DNA of 64,000 nt from Leucobacter massiliensis (GTDB taxonomy: Bacteria; Actinomycetota; Actinomycetes; Actinomycetales; Microbacteriaceae): assembly GCF_002982315.1 (NCBI RefSeq), contig NZ_MWZD01000013.1, forward strand, positions 62,001 through 126,000, in the 5' to 3' direction. The translations under genes and the position numbers were made by a program. This document shows positions 1 through 7,000 of the stretch, piece after piece. The notes beneath the pieces were generated by a model. The model ran no database searches. It worked only from the letters and a program-made list of their open reading frames with translations, and was not told the DNA's origin. The first letter of the stretch is position 1. Each line of letters opens with the position of its first letter.

Positions 1-2
1 CA

Positions 3-44
3 CCTCTGACTCCTCACCGCTGGCTGGCAATCCAAATCAGTCTA
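3..44 (-). promoter_or_regulatory. Divergent promoter, RBS and start codon of a gene off the left edge
   Basis: On the minus strand TAGACT (plus 39-44) has the TANNNT -10 form. It is followed by GAGGAG (plus 10-15) and, six bases later, by GTG at plus 3-1. This looks like the promoter, Shine-Dalgarno and start codon of a leftward gene whose body lies outside the window. Its product cannot be named. It would be divergent from def. Confidence 0.4.
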
Positions 45-56
45 GACGGTGCGCGC

Positions 57-62
57 TAGGCT
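57..62 (+). promoter_or_regulatory. -10 hexamer of leaderless def promoter
   Basis: TAGGCT followed by 7 nt and then the ATG of def at 70. With a TSS about 7 nt after the hexamer the mRNA would begin at the start codon. No Shine-Dalgarno precedes that ATG, which supports leaderless initiation and the choice of start. Confidence 0.6.
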
Positions 63-69
63 TGAGCCC

Positions 70-633
70 ATGTCCGTCCTCCCCATCGTGATCTCCGGCG
101 AGCCCGTGCTGCACCGGCCCGCCGAGCCCGTGACCGAGTTCGACGACGCGCTGCGCGCCCTCGTCGACGACATGTTCGACACCACCGTGGCCGCCCCGGG
201 AGTGGGACTCGCCGCACCGCAGGTGGGCGTGGGCCTGCGGGTGTTCGTGTGGATCTACGAGGATCAGGATGTCGCACCGGAGCGGGGAGTGGCGATCAAC
301 CCCGAGCTCTGGATCGCCCCGCCCGAGCCCGGCCTGCCGGGTGAGGACGAGGTCGAGGGATGTCTCTCGTTCCCGGGGGAGCGCTTCGCCCTGCGGCGAT
401 CTCCGCGTGCCCTGCTCCGGGCTCAGGACATCGAGGGCAAGCCCTTCGAGCTGGAGGCGGAGGGCTGGTTCGCGCGGATCCTGCAGCACGAGTTCGATCA
501 CCTGAACGGGCTCCTCTACGTTGACCGTCTCGTCCACCCCGAGAACCGCGGCGCGCAGAAGGCGCAGCGGAAGAACGGCTGGGGACGTCCCGGCCTGAGC
601 TGGCTGCCGGGCGTCGACGATCTCGAAGGCTGA
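70..633 (+). CDS. def: Peptide deformylase
   Basis: Removes the N-terminal formyl group from nascent proteins as they leave the ribosome; a cytoplasmic metalloenzyme. The 187-residue product carries all three family motifs: GVGLAAPQ at residues 44-51, EGCLS at 96-100 (metal-binding Cys98) and HEFDH at 140-144 (two His ligands and the catalytic Glu). The ATG at 70 is preferred over an in-frame GTG at 49 because TAGGCT ends 7 nt before it, fitting a leaderless mRNA, and because it gives the usual deformylase N-terminus. The gene converges on an MFS gene; a hairpin covers both stop codons. Neither a formyltransferase gene nor a second def is in the window. Confidence 0.95.
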   Translation: MSVLPIVISGEPVLHRPAEPVTEFDDALRALVDDMFDTTVAAPGVGLAAPQVGVGLRVFVWIYEDQDVAPERGVAINPELWIAPPEPGLPGEDEVEGCLSFPGERFALRRSPRALLRAQDIEGKPFELEAEGWFARILQHEFDHLNGLLYVDRLVHPENRGAQKAQRKNGWGRPGLSWLPGVDDLEG

Positions 634-651
634 GCGGAACGCCGCTCAGCC
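628..651. terminator. Bidirectional hairpin containing both stop codons
   Basis: A perfect 10-bp stem (GGCTGAGCGG, loop aacg, CCGCTCAGCC) lies between the convergent def and MFS genes. The def TGA (631-633) is in the left arm and the MFS stop (646-648 on the minus strand) is in the right arm. There is no T-run, as is common in high-GC actinobacteria. Confidence 0.65.
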
Positions 652-1845
652 GGAGGCGAGACGGCGCGAATCGGGCACGGCCAGCCAGGCGAGCGTGGCG
701 GCGGCGAGCAGCGCGGCCGTGACGCCGAAGGCCCAGCCGAATCCCGCGGCGTCCACGAGCGCTCCGGCGACAAGGGGACCCATCACCCCGCCGAGGTCGC
801 TCGTCATCGAGTAGGCCGCAACGACCCCGCCGCCGCGCCGCTGGGCGAGCACGTCCGCGAGCACCGCCTGCTGCCCCGGGTTCACGAGCGCGGATCCCGC
901 TCCGGCGACGAAGAGGATCACGAAGACGACCCAGATCTCCGGCGATGCCGGCAGCGCGAGGTAGCTCAGCGCGAGCACGGCGGCCCCCGTGACGAGCATG
1001 GGCCGCCGACCGAGGGTGTCGTTCCAGCGGCCGGAGGGGAAGATCAGGATCGCGTTGCCTGCGGCGTAAGCGGCGAGCACCCACGCGGCCAGTGCCGCGT
1101 CCCCCTGGAACGCGACGGCGACGAAGATCGGGATGACCGAGACGCGGACTCCGTAGGAGGACCAGCCGAAGGCGAACACCGAGAGCAGCAGCGTGCGGAA
1201 GTGCGGTGTCGCGAGGGCGTCGCGCACGGTCACTTCCGCGTGCTCGCCGGGCTCCCCGGGATCCCGCCTGCCCGCCGCCCGTGAGCCGCGCAGGGCGACC
1301 GCGACGACGGTGGCTGCCGCGACGAGCGTCACGAAGTAGAAGATGAAGGGCGCACGCAGCCCGAGCGCCGCGAGGGCCCCTCCGAACACCGGCCCGAGCA
1401 GTCCGCCGAGCAGGAAGCCGGCGGCGTTGAGACTCGCGACCCTGGCGCGCGCCGTCGGCGGGCTCACCTTGATGAGCAGCGCGGTGGCGGCGACGGTGAA
1501 CATCGTCGAGCCGATTCCGCCGAGACCCCGCAGCACGACGAACTGGGCGTAGTCCGCCGCGAAGGCGGCGGCCCCCGTCGAGACCGCGACGATGAGGATC
1601 CCGGCGGTGTAGCAGCGCCGCTCGCCGAGCCGCCCGACCGCCCAGCCGGCGAGCGGCGCCGAGAGCAGCCGCATGAGCGCGAAGGCGCTGACGATGGCGG
1701 AGGCGGCGAAGTTCGAGACGCCGAATTCGAGCGCGAACTGGGGGATCGCAGGGGCCACGACCCCGTAGCCGAGCGCGACGGTGAAGCCGCCGGCGACGAG
1801 CGCCCAGACCTCGAAGGGCAGGCGGGTCCGGGAGCTTTCACGCAT
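646..1845 (-). CDS. MFS transporter, probable drug/solute exporter
   Basis: A 399-residue hydrophobic protein with about twelve predicted membrane segments and a charged cytoplasmic loop in the middle (near residues 190-205), the usual 6+6 layout of the major facilitator superfamily. The loop after helix 2 (WAVGRLGERR) matches the family's G-x-L-[GA]-[DE]-R-x-G-x-[RK] signature in relaxed form, and a second copy (WNDTLGRRP) sits in the C-terminal half. The substrate cannot be read from the sequence; the DHA1-like organisation suggests efflux. The gntR gene lies 29 nt upstream on the same strand and could control it, but the transporter has its own leaderless promoter. Confidence 0.85.
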   Translation of the reverse strand: MRESSRTRLPFEVWALVAGGFTVALGYGVVAPAIPQFALEFGVSNFAASAIVSAFALMRLLSAPLAGWAVGRLGERRCYTAGILIVAVSTGAAAFAADYAQFVVLRGLGGIGSTMFTVAATALLIKVSPPTARARVASLNAAGFLLGGLLGPVFGGALAALGLRAPFIFYFVTLVAAATVVAVALRGSRAAGRRDPGEPGEHAEVTVRDALATPHFRTLLLSVFAFGWSSYGVRVSVIPIFVAVAFQGDAALAAWVLAAYAAGNAILIFPSGRWNDTLGRRPMLVTGAAVLALSYLALPASPEIWVVFVILFVAGAGSALVNPGQQAVLADVLAQRRGGGVVAAYSMTSDLGGVMGPLVAGALVDAAGFGWAFGVTAALLAAATLAWLAVPDSRRLASG

Positions 1846-1851
1846 CCCACG

Positions 1852-1857
1852 ATCCTA
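1852..1857 (-). promoter_or_regulatory. -10 hexamer of leaderless MFS promoter
   Basis: Minus-strand TAGGAT followed by 6 nt and the ATG at 1845. It lies in the 29-nt gap after gntR, so the exporter can be transcribed on its own. Confidence 0.55.
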
Positions 1858-1874
1858 CGCGGCGCCCGCGCCGC

Positions 1875-2675
1875 TCATGGGCGGCGCGGGCGCGGCTCCC
1901 GCTCGGCTCCGAACAGCTCGGTACCAGGGTTTCCCGCCTGCCGGGTGAAGCGGGTGCGACGCTGCGCGGAGTTCTCAACGGCGAAGCTGGCCATATCCGG
2001 CAGATAGCGGTCGTCGGCGGCCTCCACCACCGCGCCCGTGTCATCGAAGGAGACGCGCCGCACCCGCAGCAGCGGCGTGCCGGGTGAGACGCCCAACTGC
2101 TCGACCTCGAGCGGATGCGCGCCGATGGCGTCGATGAGATGGCGGGCGCGCACCGGGGCGGCGCCGGCCTCGGCGAGTGCGTGCGTGATGCTGCCGTGCG
2201 AGAGATCGCTCGTAAGTAGCCGCTCGCCGAGCGGCTGAGGGAACACCGAGCGTTCGAGCATGGCCGGCTGATCGCCGAGCAGTCGCAGGCGGATCACCTC
2301 CACCACCGGGGAGCCGGGTTCGACGCGCAGTTCGCGGGCGATGTGCTCGGTCGCGGGCCGCGTCTCGGCCTCCACGACCCGCTGGCCGGGCACCAGGCCG
2401 AACTCGCGCGCCCACTCGGAGAAGGAGATGAAGGTGTCGAAGGACTGCGGGATCGCGGTCCGCTGCACCCGCGGGGGTGCGCCGCGGCGCCCCACGATCA
2501 TCCCTTCCTCGCGCAGTTCTGCGAGTGCCTGGCGGATCGCGGCGCGCGAGGTGCCGAACTCGGCGAGGAGGGTCTTCTCGGGCGGCACGCGCTCGCCCGG
2601 TCGCCAGACACCCGTCCGGATCCGGTGCACCATCTCGTCGGCCAGGCTGGTGCGGCGGGGCGAGCTCGCTGACAT
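1875..2675 (-). CDS. GntR family regulator, HutC subfamily (UTRA domain)
   Basis: A 266-residue transcription factor. Residues about 8-70 form the winged helix-turn-helix (ERVPPEKTLLAEFGTSRAAIRQAL is the typical recognition region), followed by a UTRA effector domain at about 90-235 with hallmarks of the HutC group (DQPAMLERSVFP; DDRYLPD). The C-terminal 30 residues are a basic, probably disordered tail. HutC-type regulators bind small metabolites, often sugar or amino-acid derivatives; the ligand is unknown here. The start at 2675 is set by TAGGCT placed 6 nt upstream. Likely targets are itself and the adjacent MFS gene, an inference from position only. Confidence 0.88.
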   Translation of the reverse strand: MSASSPRRTSLADEMVHRIRTGVWRPGERVPPEKTLLAEFGTSRAAIRQALAELREEGMIVGRRGAPPRVQRTAIPQSFDTFISFSEWAREFGLVPGQRVVEAETRPATEHIARELRVEPGSPVVEVIRLRLLGDQPAMLERSVFPQPLGERLLTSDLSHGSITHALAEAGAAPVRARHLIDAIGAHPLEVEQLGVSPGTPLLRVRRVSFDDTGAVVEAADDRYLPDMASFAVENSAQRRTRFTRQAGNPGTELFGAEREPRPRRP

Positions 2676-2681
2676 GGACTC

Positions 2682-2687
2682 AGCCTA
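2682..2687 (-). promoter_or_regulatory. -10 hexamer of leaderless gntR promoter
   Basis: Minus-strand TAGGCT followed by 6 nt and the ATG at 2675, within a small AT-rich patch (TTTATAGGCT). Confidence 0.6.
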
Positions 2688-2776
2688 TAAATCACAGGAC
2701 GATCACGGGTCGCACACGAAGCCAACGCTCGGTGAACGAATCGTGAATGCGGGTGGAACGCTCGCCGCCGCGCCCC

Positions 2777-2805
2777 TTGAACCCTCCACCCGAGTGACCT
2801 AGCCT
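2777..2805 (+). promoter_or_regulatory. Sigma-70 type promoter of the glutamine amidotransferase gene
   Basis: TTGAAC (2777-2782) and TAGCCT (2800-2805) are separated by 17 nt, close to the housekeeping consensus. The predicted transcript starts near 2812, leaving about 115 nt before the ATG at 2927. No known riboswitch fold was recognised in that leader. Confidence 0.5.
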
Positions 2806-2926
2806 GGGGTCAGGCCCCGGTGGATCCCATCGGCTTCGGTGGCCGCCGGGGCGTGGCGCCGCCGCTGGCGGACGCGATTCCCGAGGGGGCGGGCCAGAGC
2901 GTGCGCCCGGATTGGCAGGGTGGCCC

Positions 2927-3820
2927 ATGTGCAGGTGGCTCGCGTATCTCGGCCCGGCGATTCCGATCGAGGATGTCGTCGTGCGGCCCGATCACTCCCT
3001 CATCGACCAGAGCCTGCTGGCGCGGGATCTGTTCCTTCCCGGCAATCCGATGGCCTCCCAGTTCCGGGACCGCGCCTTCCCCACGAACGGCGACGGTTTC
3101 GGCCTGGCCTGGCACGGCAGGAACGGGACGCTGGGGCAGTACCGGCAGACCACCCCGGCGTGGGACAGCCAGAACCTGCGGCATCTGGCATCCCAGATCG
3201 AGTCGGACTGCTTCCTCGCACACGTGCGTGCCGCGCCCGGAGGCACGATTTCCGAGCAGAACTGCCACCCCTTCGTGCATGGCGGCTGGATGTTCCAGCA
3301 CAACGGCGAGGTCGGCGGCTTCTCGCGTCTGAAACGAGAGCTCACGATGGAGGTGGATCCGGAGCTCTACCCGTACATCCAGGGCAACGGCGACACCGAG
3401 GTGTGCTTCTTCCTCGCGCTCAGCTACGGGCTCGCCGGCGATCCGGTCGCGGCGCTCACCCGCATGGTGCACCGGGTGGAGCGGGCCCGGAGCGAGCTCG
3501 GCGTCGCCGAACCCTTCCGGGCGACGATGTGCGCCTCGGACGGGACGCGGCTCGTCGTGCTGCGGTGGCTGAGCCCCGGGGCTTCCGGCGCCGTCGCCCC
3601 CTCGCTGTTCACCTCCCGCGGCGGGGCCGAGCTGCGCACCGTGGACGGCCTCGACGATCGCCTCGCGGACGACGCCCACCTGATCGTCTCGGAGCCGCTG
3701 GAGCTGCACTGGAGCCGGCGCACCTGGGAGGAGGTACCCGCGGGCACGATCGGCGTCATCGAGCGCGGAGGCGAAGCGAGCTTCGCCCCCATTCCGCCCC
3801 CGGCGGATAGCAGGGGCTGA
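2927..3820 (+). CDS. Class II glutamine amidotransferase (YafJ-like)
   Basis: A stand-alone Ntn-type glutaminase domain of 297 residues. The protein starts Met-Cys-Arg; after Met removal Cys2 is the catalytic nucleophile, which fixes the start at 2927 although a TTG lies 15 nt upstream. Further family signatures are GDGFGLAW near residue 64, the segment around NCHPF, and FQHNGEVGG near residue 126, where N and G build the oxyanion hole. Such enzymes release ammonia from glutamine for a partner reaction; members include EgtC, but no ergothioneine genes are here, so the acceptor is unknown. Transcribed alone from a TTGAAC-N17-TAGCCT promoter. Confidence 0.88.
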   Translation: MCRWLAYLGPAIPIEDVVVRPDHSLIDQSLLARDLFLPGNPMASQFRDRAFPTNGDGFGLAWHGRNGTLGQYRQTTPAWDSQNLRHLASQIESDCFLAHVRAAPGGTISEQNCHPFVHGGWMFQHNGEVGGFSRLKRELTMEVDPELYPYIQGNGDTEVCFFLALSYGLAGDPVAALTRMVHRVERARSELGVAEPFRATMCASDGTRLVVLRWLSPGASGAVAPSLFTSRGGAELRTVDGLDDRLADDAHLIVSEPLELHWSRRTWEEVPAGTIGVIERGGEASFAPIPPPADSRG

Positions 3821-4141
3821 GGGACGTGCCGGGCACGGGGGAGGCTGCGCAGAGCGCCACGTGTTCACCGCGTTCGCGATGACGGTGCTGATCGTGAAGT
3901 TCGCGCAGCCTCACGTCGGCGAGAGCGTGCTGCGGCTCCTCGCGCCGGGACTGATGAGCCGCGATCGGGATCATCATCGGGGTGGGACTCAGCCGGGACC
4001 TGCGCGCACTTCGGACACGGATCGCCGCGGCGCCGCGAGATGCCCGCGCTCGCCGCAGGGGGCGGGGCCGCGGCCGGAGGGAGCGATGACCCCGCCCGCC
4101 ACTTCGGCGGCCGATCACGCCCCGGCCTGGCCGGCTCGTGG
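3821..4141. other. 321-bp gap with a possible decayed membrane-protein gene
   Basis: No intact gene is convincing here. The plus strand from 3861 to about 4089 carries two hydrophobic stretches in different frames, listed separately as a possible pseudogene. No clear terminator hairpin with a T-run was seen. Confidence 0.4.
3861..4089 (+). pseudogene. Possible frameshifted remnant of a small membrane protein
   Basis: From the GTG at 3861 one frame reads a hydrophobic helix-like segment (FTAFAMTVLIVKFAQP) and continues to LLAPGLMS near 3957. There the next frame takes over with a second hydrophobic segment (AIGIIIGVGLSRDLRALR) and a basic tail, ending at TGA 4087-4089. In the second frame two TGA codons (3952-3957) sit exactly at the junction, so an intact protein would need a one-base shift. 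The arrangement, two membrane segments and a basic C-terminal tail, resembles a small membrane protein. It may be chance; no family was recognised. Confidence 0.3.
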
Positions 4142-4684
4142 CTACTCCGGTCCGTGCCCATCCCAGCTGAGGACGCGGTCGAGGAGTTCTGCCGGTGAGT
4201 CGCTGCTGTCCAGTCTGAGCACAGGCTGTTCGAGCCGAGCGAGCCACTGCTCGTGCGCGGCACGGCTGCGGCCGATGAATTCTGGGTCGTCGTACCCCCG
4301 CGCCCACTCCATGAAGGTCTCCCAGGCGTTGCGATCGTAGGCGGCATCCGCCCGTCGGCGCAGTTCCCGCGCTTCAAGTCGGCGGAGCCGCTCCGCGGGG
4401 TCGAGCGTGAGAAAGACCACCGCATCGCACTCTTGGACGATGCTCTCGCCCCAGCCGAGCATCGACCCGGAGAGGACCCAGGCCTCCCGCGGGACGAACA
4501 GCTGACGCATGAGCGCGATCCGCTCTGCTTCGGGACGCTTGCGGGTGTATGGCGGGTCCGTGGGAAGCCAGAAGTAGTCGTCGGCGTCCGCGTGGGGCGT
4601 CGACCAGGCATCGGCGAGCGCCCGCGCGAGGCTGGTCGTCCCGGTCCCGCTTGCCCCAAGGATATGCACCCGGGATCGCTTCAT
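4142..4684 (-). CDS. P-loop kinase/ATPase, adenylate-kinase-like
   Basis: A 180-residue protein with a Walker A loop at residues 10-17 (GASGTGTT, followed by SLA) directly after the first beta strand, as in small nucleotide and shikimate-type kinases. VVFLTLDPAERLRRLEARE near residue 90 looks like the region that leads into the Arg-rich lid of adenylate-kinase-like enzymes. The YFWLPTDPPYTRKR stretch near residue 38 probably lines the substrate pocket. The phosphate acceptor is unknown. A Shine-Dalgarno (GAGGAGGCCAGG) precedes the ATG at 4684. It lies just downstream of tRNA-Arg on the same strand. Confidence 0.7.
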   Translation of the reverse strand: MKRSRVHILGASGTGTTSLARALADAWSTPHADADDYFWLPTDPPYTRKRPEAERIALMRQLFVPREAWVLSGSMLGWGESIVQECDAVVFLTLDPAERLRRLEARELRRRADAAYDRNAWETFMEWARGYDDPEFIGRSRAAHEQWLARLEQPVLRLDSSDSPAELLDRVLSWDGHGPE

Positions 4685-4757
4685 GGTTCCTGGCCTCCTC
4701 GGGATCGTCGACGGTCGGTCTCTCCTGGAGGATTCGTTGAGCGCGGAGCGGAGCGAG

Positions 4758-4830
4758 TGCCCCCGGCAGGATTCGAACCTGCGACCGACGGATTAGAAGG
4801 CCGTTGCTCTATCCACTGAGCTACGGAGGC
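4758..4830 (-). tRNA. tRNA-Arg (anticodon UCU)
   Basis: Read on the minus strand, the 73 nt fold into a cloverleaf: acceptor GCCTCCG pairing with CGGGGGC (one G-T wobble) and discriminator A, a GCTC/GAGC D-stem, anticodon loop CTTCTAA with anticodon TCT, and a T arm containing GGTTCGAATCC. The last pair of the anticodon stem (C31-T39) is mismatched. CCA is not encoded. It should read AGA, a rare codon at this G+C content. Confidence 0.93.
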
Positions 4831-4861
4831 GACGCGTCAAGCGTACTATGCCGATTCCGGC

Positions 4862-5431
4862 TCAGCTCTTCTTGGCGGCCGCCTTCGCGGCGCGCTTGGT
4901 CTCGCGGACCTTGAGCAGGGACTCGGGGGAGGTGATGTCGGCGACGCTGCGGAAGGAGCCCTCCTCGCCGTAGGGGGCCGAGGCCTCACGCCATCCCTCG
5001 CCGGTGAAACCGCACTGCTTGCCGAGCAGCGCGAGGAAGATCTTCGCCTTCTGCTCCCCGAAGCCGGGGAGCTTCTTGAGGCGCTTCAGCACCGTGGGGC
5101 CGTCGGGCGATCCCTCGGTCCAGATCGCTGCGGCGTCGCCGCCCCAGTCATCGAGCAGCGCGCGGCAGAGCGTCTGCACACGCTCGGCCATCGAGCCGGG
5201 GAAGCGGTGCACGGCGGGCGTCTGCTTGAAGGCGGCAGCGAAGTCGTCGGCGTCGGTCTCCGCGATGGTGCGCGCATCGACCGCGCCCACCCGCTGCGCG
5301 ATCTTCAGCGGCCCGGTGAAGGCCACCTCCATCGCAATCTGCTGGTCGAGCAGCATCCCGATGAGCAGCGCGAGCGGGTTCTCCGTCAGCAGCGCATCGG
5401 CTTCGGCATCGTCGGTGAGGTGCAGCGTCAT
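4862..5431 (-). CDS. HhH-GPD family base-excision DNA repair protein
   Basis: A 189-residue protein of the helix-hairpin-helix-GPD glycosylase fold. ENPLALLIGMLLDQQIAMEVAF near the N-terminus is the conserved helix of the family, and LKRLKKLPGFGEQKAKIFLALL at about residues 115-136 is the helix-hairpin-helix that grips DNA. The cysteines of the 4Fe-4S cluster of EndoIII/MutY are absent, placing it with the uncharacterised Fe-S-free actinobacterial group. The damaged base it removes is unknown. The tail is very Lys/Ala-rich (KRAAKAAAKKS). The ATG at 5431 is chosen over a GTG two codons upstream because TAGACT ends 7 nt before it. Confidence 0.82.
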   Translation of the reverse strand: MTLHLTDDAEADALLTENPLALLIGMLLDQQIAMEVAFTGPLKIAQRVGAVDARTIAETDADDFAAAFKQTPAVHRFPGSMAERVQTLCRALLDDWGGDAAAIWTEGSPDGPTVLKRLKKLPGFGEQKAKIFLALLGKQCGFTGEGWREASAPYGEEGSFRSVADITSPESLLKVRETKRAAKAAAKKS

Positions 5432-5438
5432 GCCCACC

Positions 5439-5444
5439 AGTCTA
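5439..5444 (-). promoter_or_regulatory. -10 hexamer of leaderless HhH-GPD gene promoter
   Basis: Minus-strand TAGACT followed by the 7-nt spacer ggtgggc and the ATG at 5431. Confidence 0.6.
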
Positions 5445-5534
5445 CGATCGCGCAGCGCCCGGCTGGGAGGCGGGCGGGACGGACCGGACGCGGGATGCGT
5501 TCGCGGGACGGCGGCTACGGAGGGCCGCCCGCGG

Positions 5535-6089
5535 CTACTCGAAGCGGTTGACCATGGCGAGGGCGGCGCGCTCGATGTAGTCGCGGAAAGCGGCGTCGTG
5601 CATGGGCGGCAGTTCGACCTCGTCGAGGGCGGCGTGCATGTGGGCGAGCCAGTGCTCCTTCGCCTCGGGCGTCACCGGGAAAGGGGCGTGCCGCATGCGC
5701 AGCCGGGGGTGGCCGCGCTGCTCGGAGTATGTCGTCGGGCCGCCCCAGTACTGCTCGAAGAAGGTGCGCAGCCGCCAGATCGCGCCCTCCCAGTCCGCCT
5801 CGGGATACATCGACGCGAGCACCTCGTCTTCGCGCACCCGGCGGTAGAAGGCGCGCACCAGCCGCTCGAAGGTCTCCGTGCCGCCCAGCTGCGCCCACAC
5901 GGTGTCGGTGACGGCGTCTCCGCGCTCGCCGGAGCGGAGGGTGAGGCGCGGTTGCGGGTTCGCGGCGGGCGCCTGGATGCCGGTATGCGCCTGCCTCGGA
6001 GCCGAGGGACCGCCGCCCGGGTGCGCGGCCCCCGGGAACCGGTGCGCTCCGGCCTCGTGCTGACCGCCTTGCCTGCGGGTTTCGTTCAC
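5535..6089 (-). CDS. Truncated hemoglobin, group II (GlbO-like), with N-terminal extension
   Basis: The C-terminal 130 residues are a group II truncated globin: FERLVRAFYRRV at the start, FFEQYWGGPTTYSEQRGHPRLRMRHAPF in the centre (heme-pocket Tyr and Trp, and the RHAPF segment after the proximal histidine), and a closing helix ending AMVNRFE. Such globins bind O2 and have been tied to redox and nitric oxide chemistry. The GTG at 6089 overlaps the mscS stop (GTGA), suggesting translational coupling, and adds about 53 residues rich in Ala, Gly, Pro, Gln and Arg that the core fold does not need. A later start inside the extension cannot be excluded. Last gene of pepN-mscS-globin. Confidence 0.85.
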   Translation of the reverse strand: MNETRRQGGQHEAGAHRFPGAAHPGGGPSAPRQAHTGIQAPAANPQPRLTLRSGERGDAVTDTVWAQLGGTETFERLVRAFYRRVREDEVLASMYPEADWEGAIWRLRTFFEQYWGGPTTYSEQRGHPRLRMRHAPFPVTPEAKEHWLAHMHAALDEVELPPMHDAAFRDYIERAALAMVNRFE

Positions 6090-7000
6090 TTGTTGCCTCC
6101 CGGGAAATGGGGCAGCTCGGTGGCGAGCTGAATGCCCGCCTCGGCGAAGTTGCGGACCAAGACGGGGCGCAGCGCGCGCTGAACCGCCCACTGGGCCTCG
6201 GGACGCGTGCGCATGGCGAGCCGCATGGTGACACGGTCGCCAAAGGCGCTCTCCACGCCCCACACCTCGGGGGCGCCCATGATCTTGCGGGCGGTCTCGG
6301 GGCGCTCCATGAGTGAGCGGGCGGAGGCAAGCGCGACCCGCTCCACCTCGTCGAGGTCCGCGTCCGCCTCCACCGTGATGTCGATGAGCGCGCGACCCCA
6401 GCCCTGTGAGGCGTTACCGAGGGTGAGGATCTCGCCGTTGCGCACGAACCAGAGCGTGCCGTCGATGCCGCGCACCTGCGTGACGCGGATCCCCACGTCC
6501 TCGACCGTTCCGCTGATCTCGCCGACGGTCACCCAGTCACCCACCCCCAGCTGGTCCTCGAACACCATGAAGATGCCGTTGAGGATGTCCTTCACGACGT
6601 TCTGGGCGCCGAAGGCGAGGCCTGCGGCCACGATGCCGGCGGAGGTGAGCAGCGCCCCGAGGTTCACGCCGAGCTGGCCGAGGACGAGGATCAGCGCGAC
6701 GACCACGACCGTCCAGCTGATGATGTGCCTGCCGACGGCCCCCAGCGTGCGGGTGCGCTGCACGGCGCGCGCGTTCACGTAGGGGGCCGCCTGCATCTCG
6801 GAGGTGGTGTCGACGTTCTGGGCACGCTTGACGCCGCTCACGATCCTGGTGACGGTGCGCATGAGCAGGCGCCGGAGCAGCCAGTTGATGAGCACCGCCA
6901 GTACGACGATGAGCACGATGAGCAGCGGGCGCTGATACGTCGTGAGGAAGTCGCCGATCGACTGCCACACGGTGGCCCCCACCTCCTCGACGTCCTCCAC
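6086..7000 (-). CDS. Mechanosensitive ion channel, MscS family
   Basis: A 304-residue small-conductance mechanosensitive channel. A membrane helix at about 20-42 (LLIVLIVVLAVLINWLL) is followed by helices near 85-105 and 113-135; the last is the Gly/Ala-rich pore helix (TSAGIVAAGLAFGAQNVVKDILNG). The beta-domain (VGDWVTVGEISGTVEDVGIRVTQVRG) is the typical cytoplasmic portal. Such channels release solutes on osmotic downshock. The GTG start abuts the pepN stop without a gap, and the 3' end overlaps the globin start by 4 nt, so the three genes probably share one message. Confidence 0.92.
   Translation of the reverse strand: MEDVEEVGATVWQSIGDFLTTYQRPLLIVLIVVLAVLINWLLRRLLMRTVTRIVSGVKRAQNVDTTSEMQAAPYVNARAVQRTRTLGAVGRHIISWTVVVVALILVLGQLGVNLGALLTSAGIVAAGLAFGAQNVVKDILNGIFMVFEDQLGVGDWVTVGEISGTVEDVGIRVTQVRGIDGTLWFVRNGEILTLGNASQGWGRALIDITVEADADLDEVERVALASARSLMERPETARKIMGAPEVWGVESAFGDRVTMRLAMRTRPEAQWAVQRALRPVLVRNFAEAGIQLATELPHFPGGNK

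Noticed and set aside
2812-2926. Riboswitch in the 115-nt leader of the glutamine amidotransferase gene
   Set aside because: No conserved riboswitch core or terminator/antiterminator pair was recognised; leader length alone is insufficient.
4741-4819. A translation containing PPAGFEPATDGL
   Set aside because: This is the well-known artefact of translating a tRNA gene backwards; the region is tRNA-Arg.
4142-4860. tRNA-Arg as an integration site of a mobile element
   Set aside because: No integrase gene and no second copy of the tRNA 3' end was seen in the window; the neighbouring kinase alone is not evidence.
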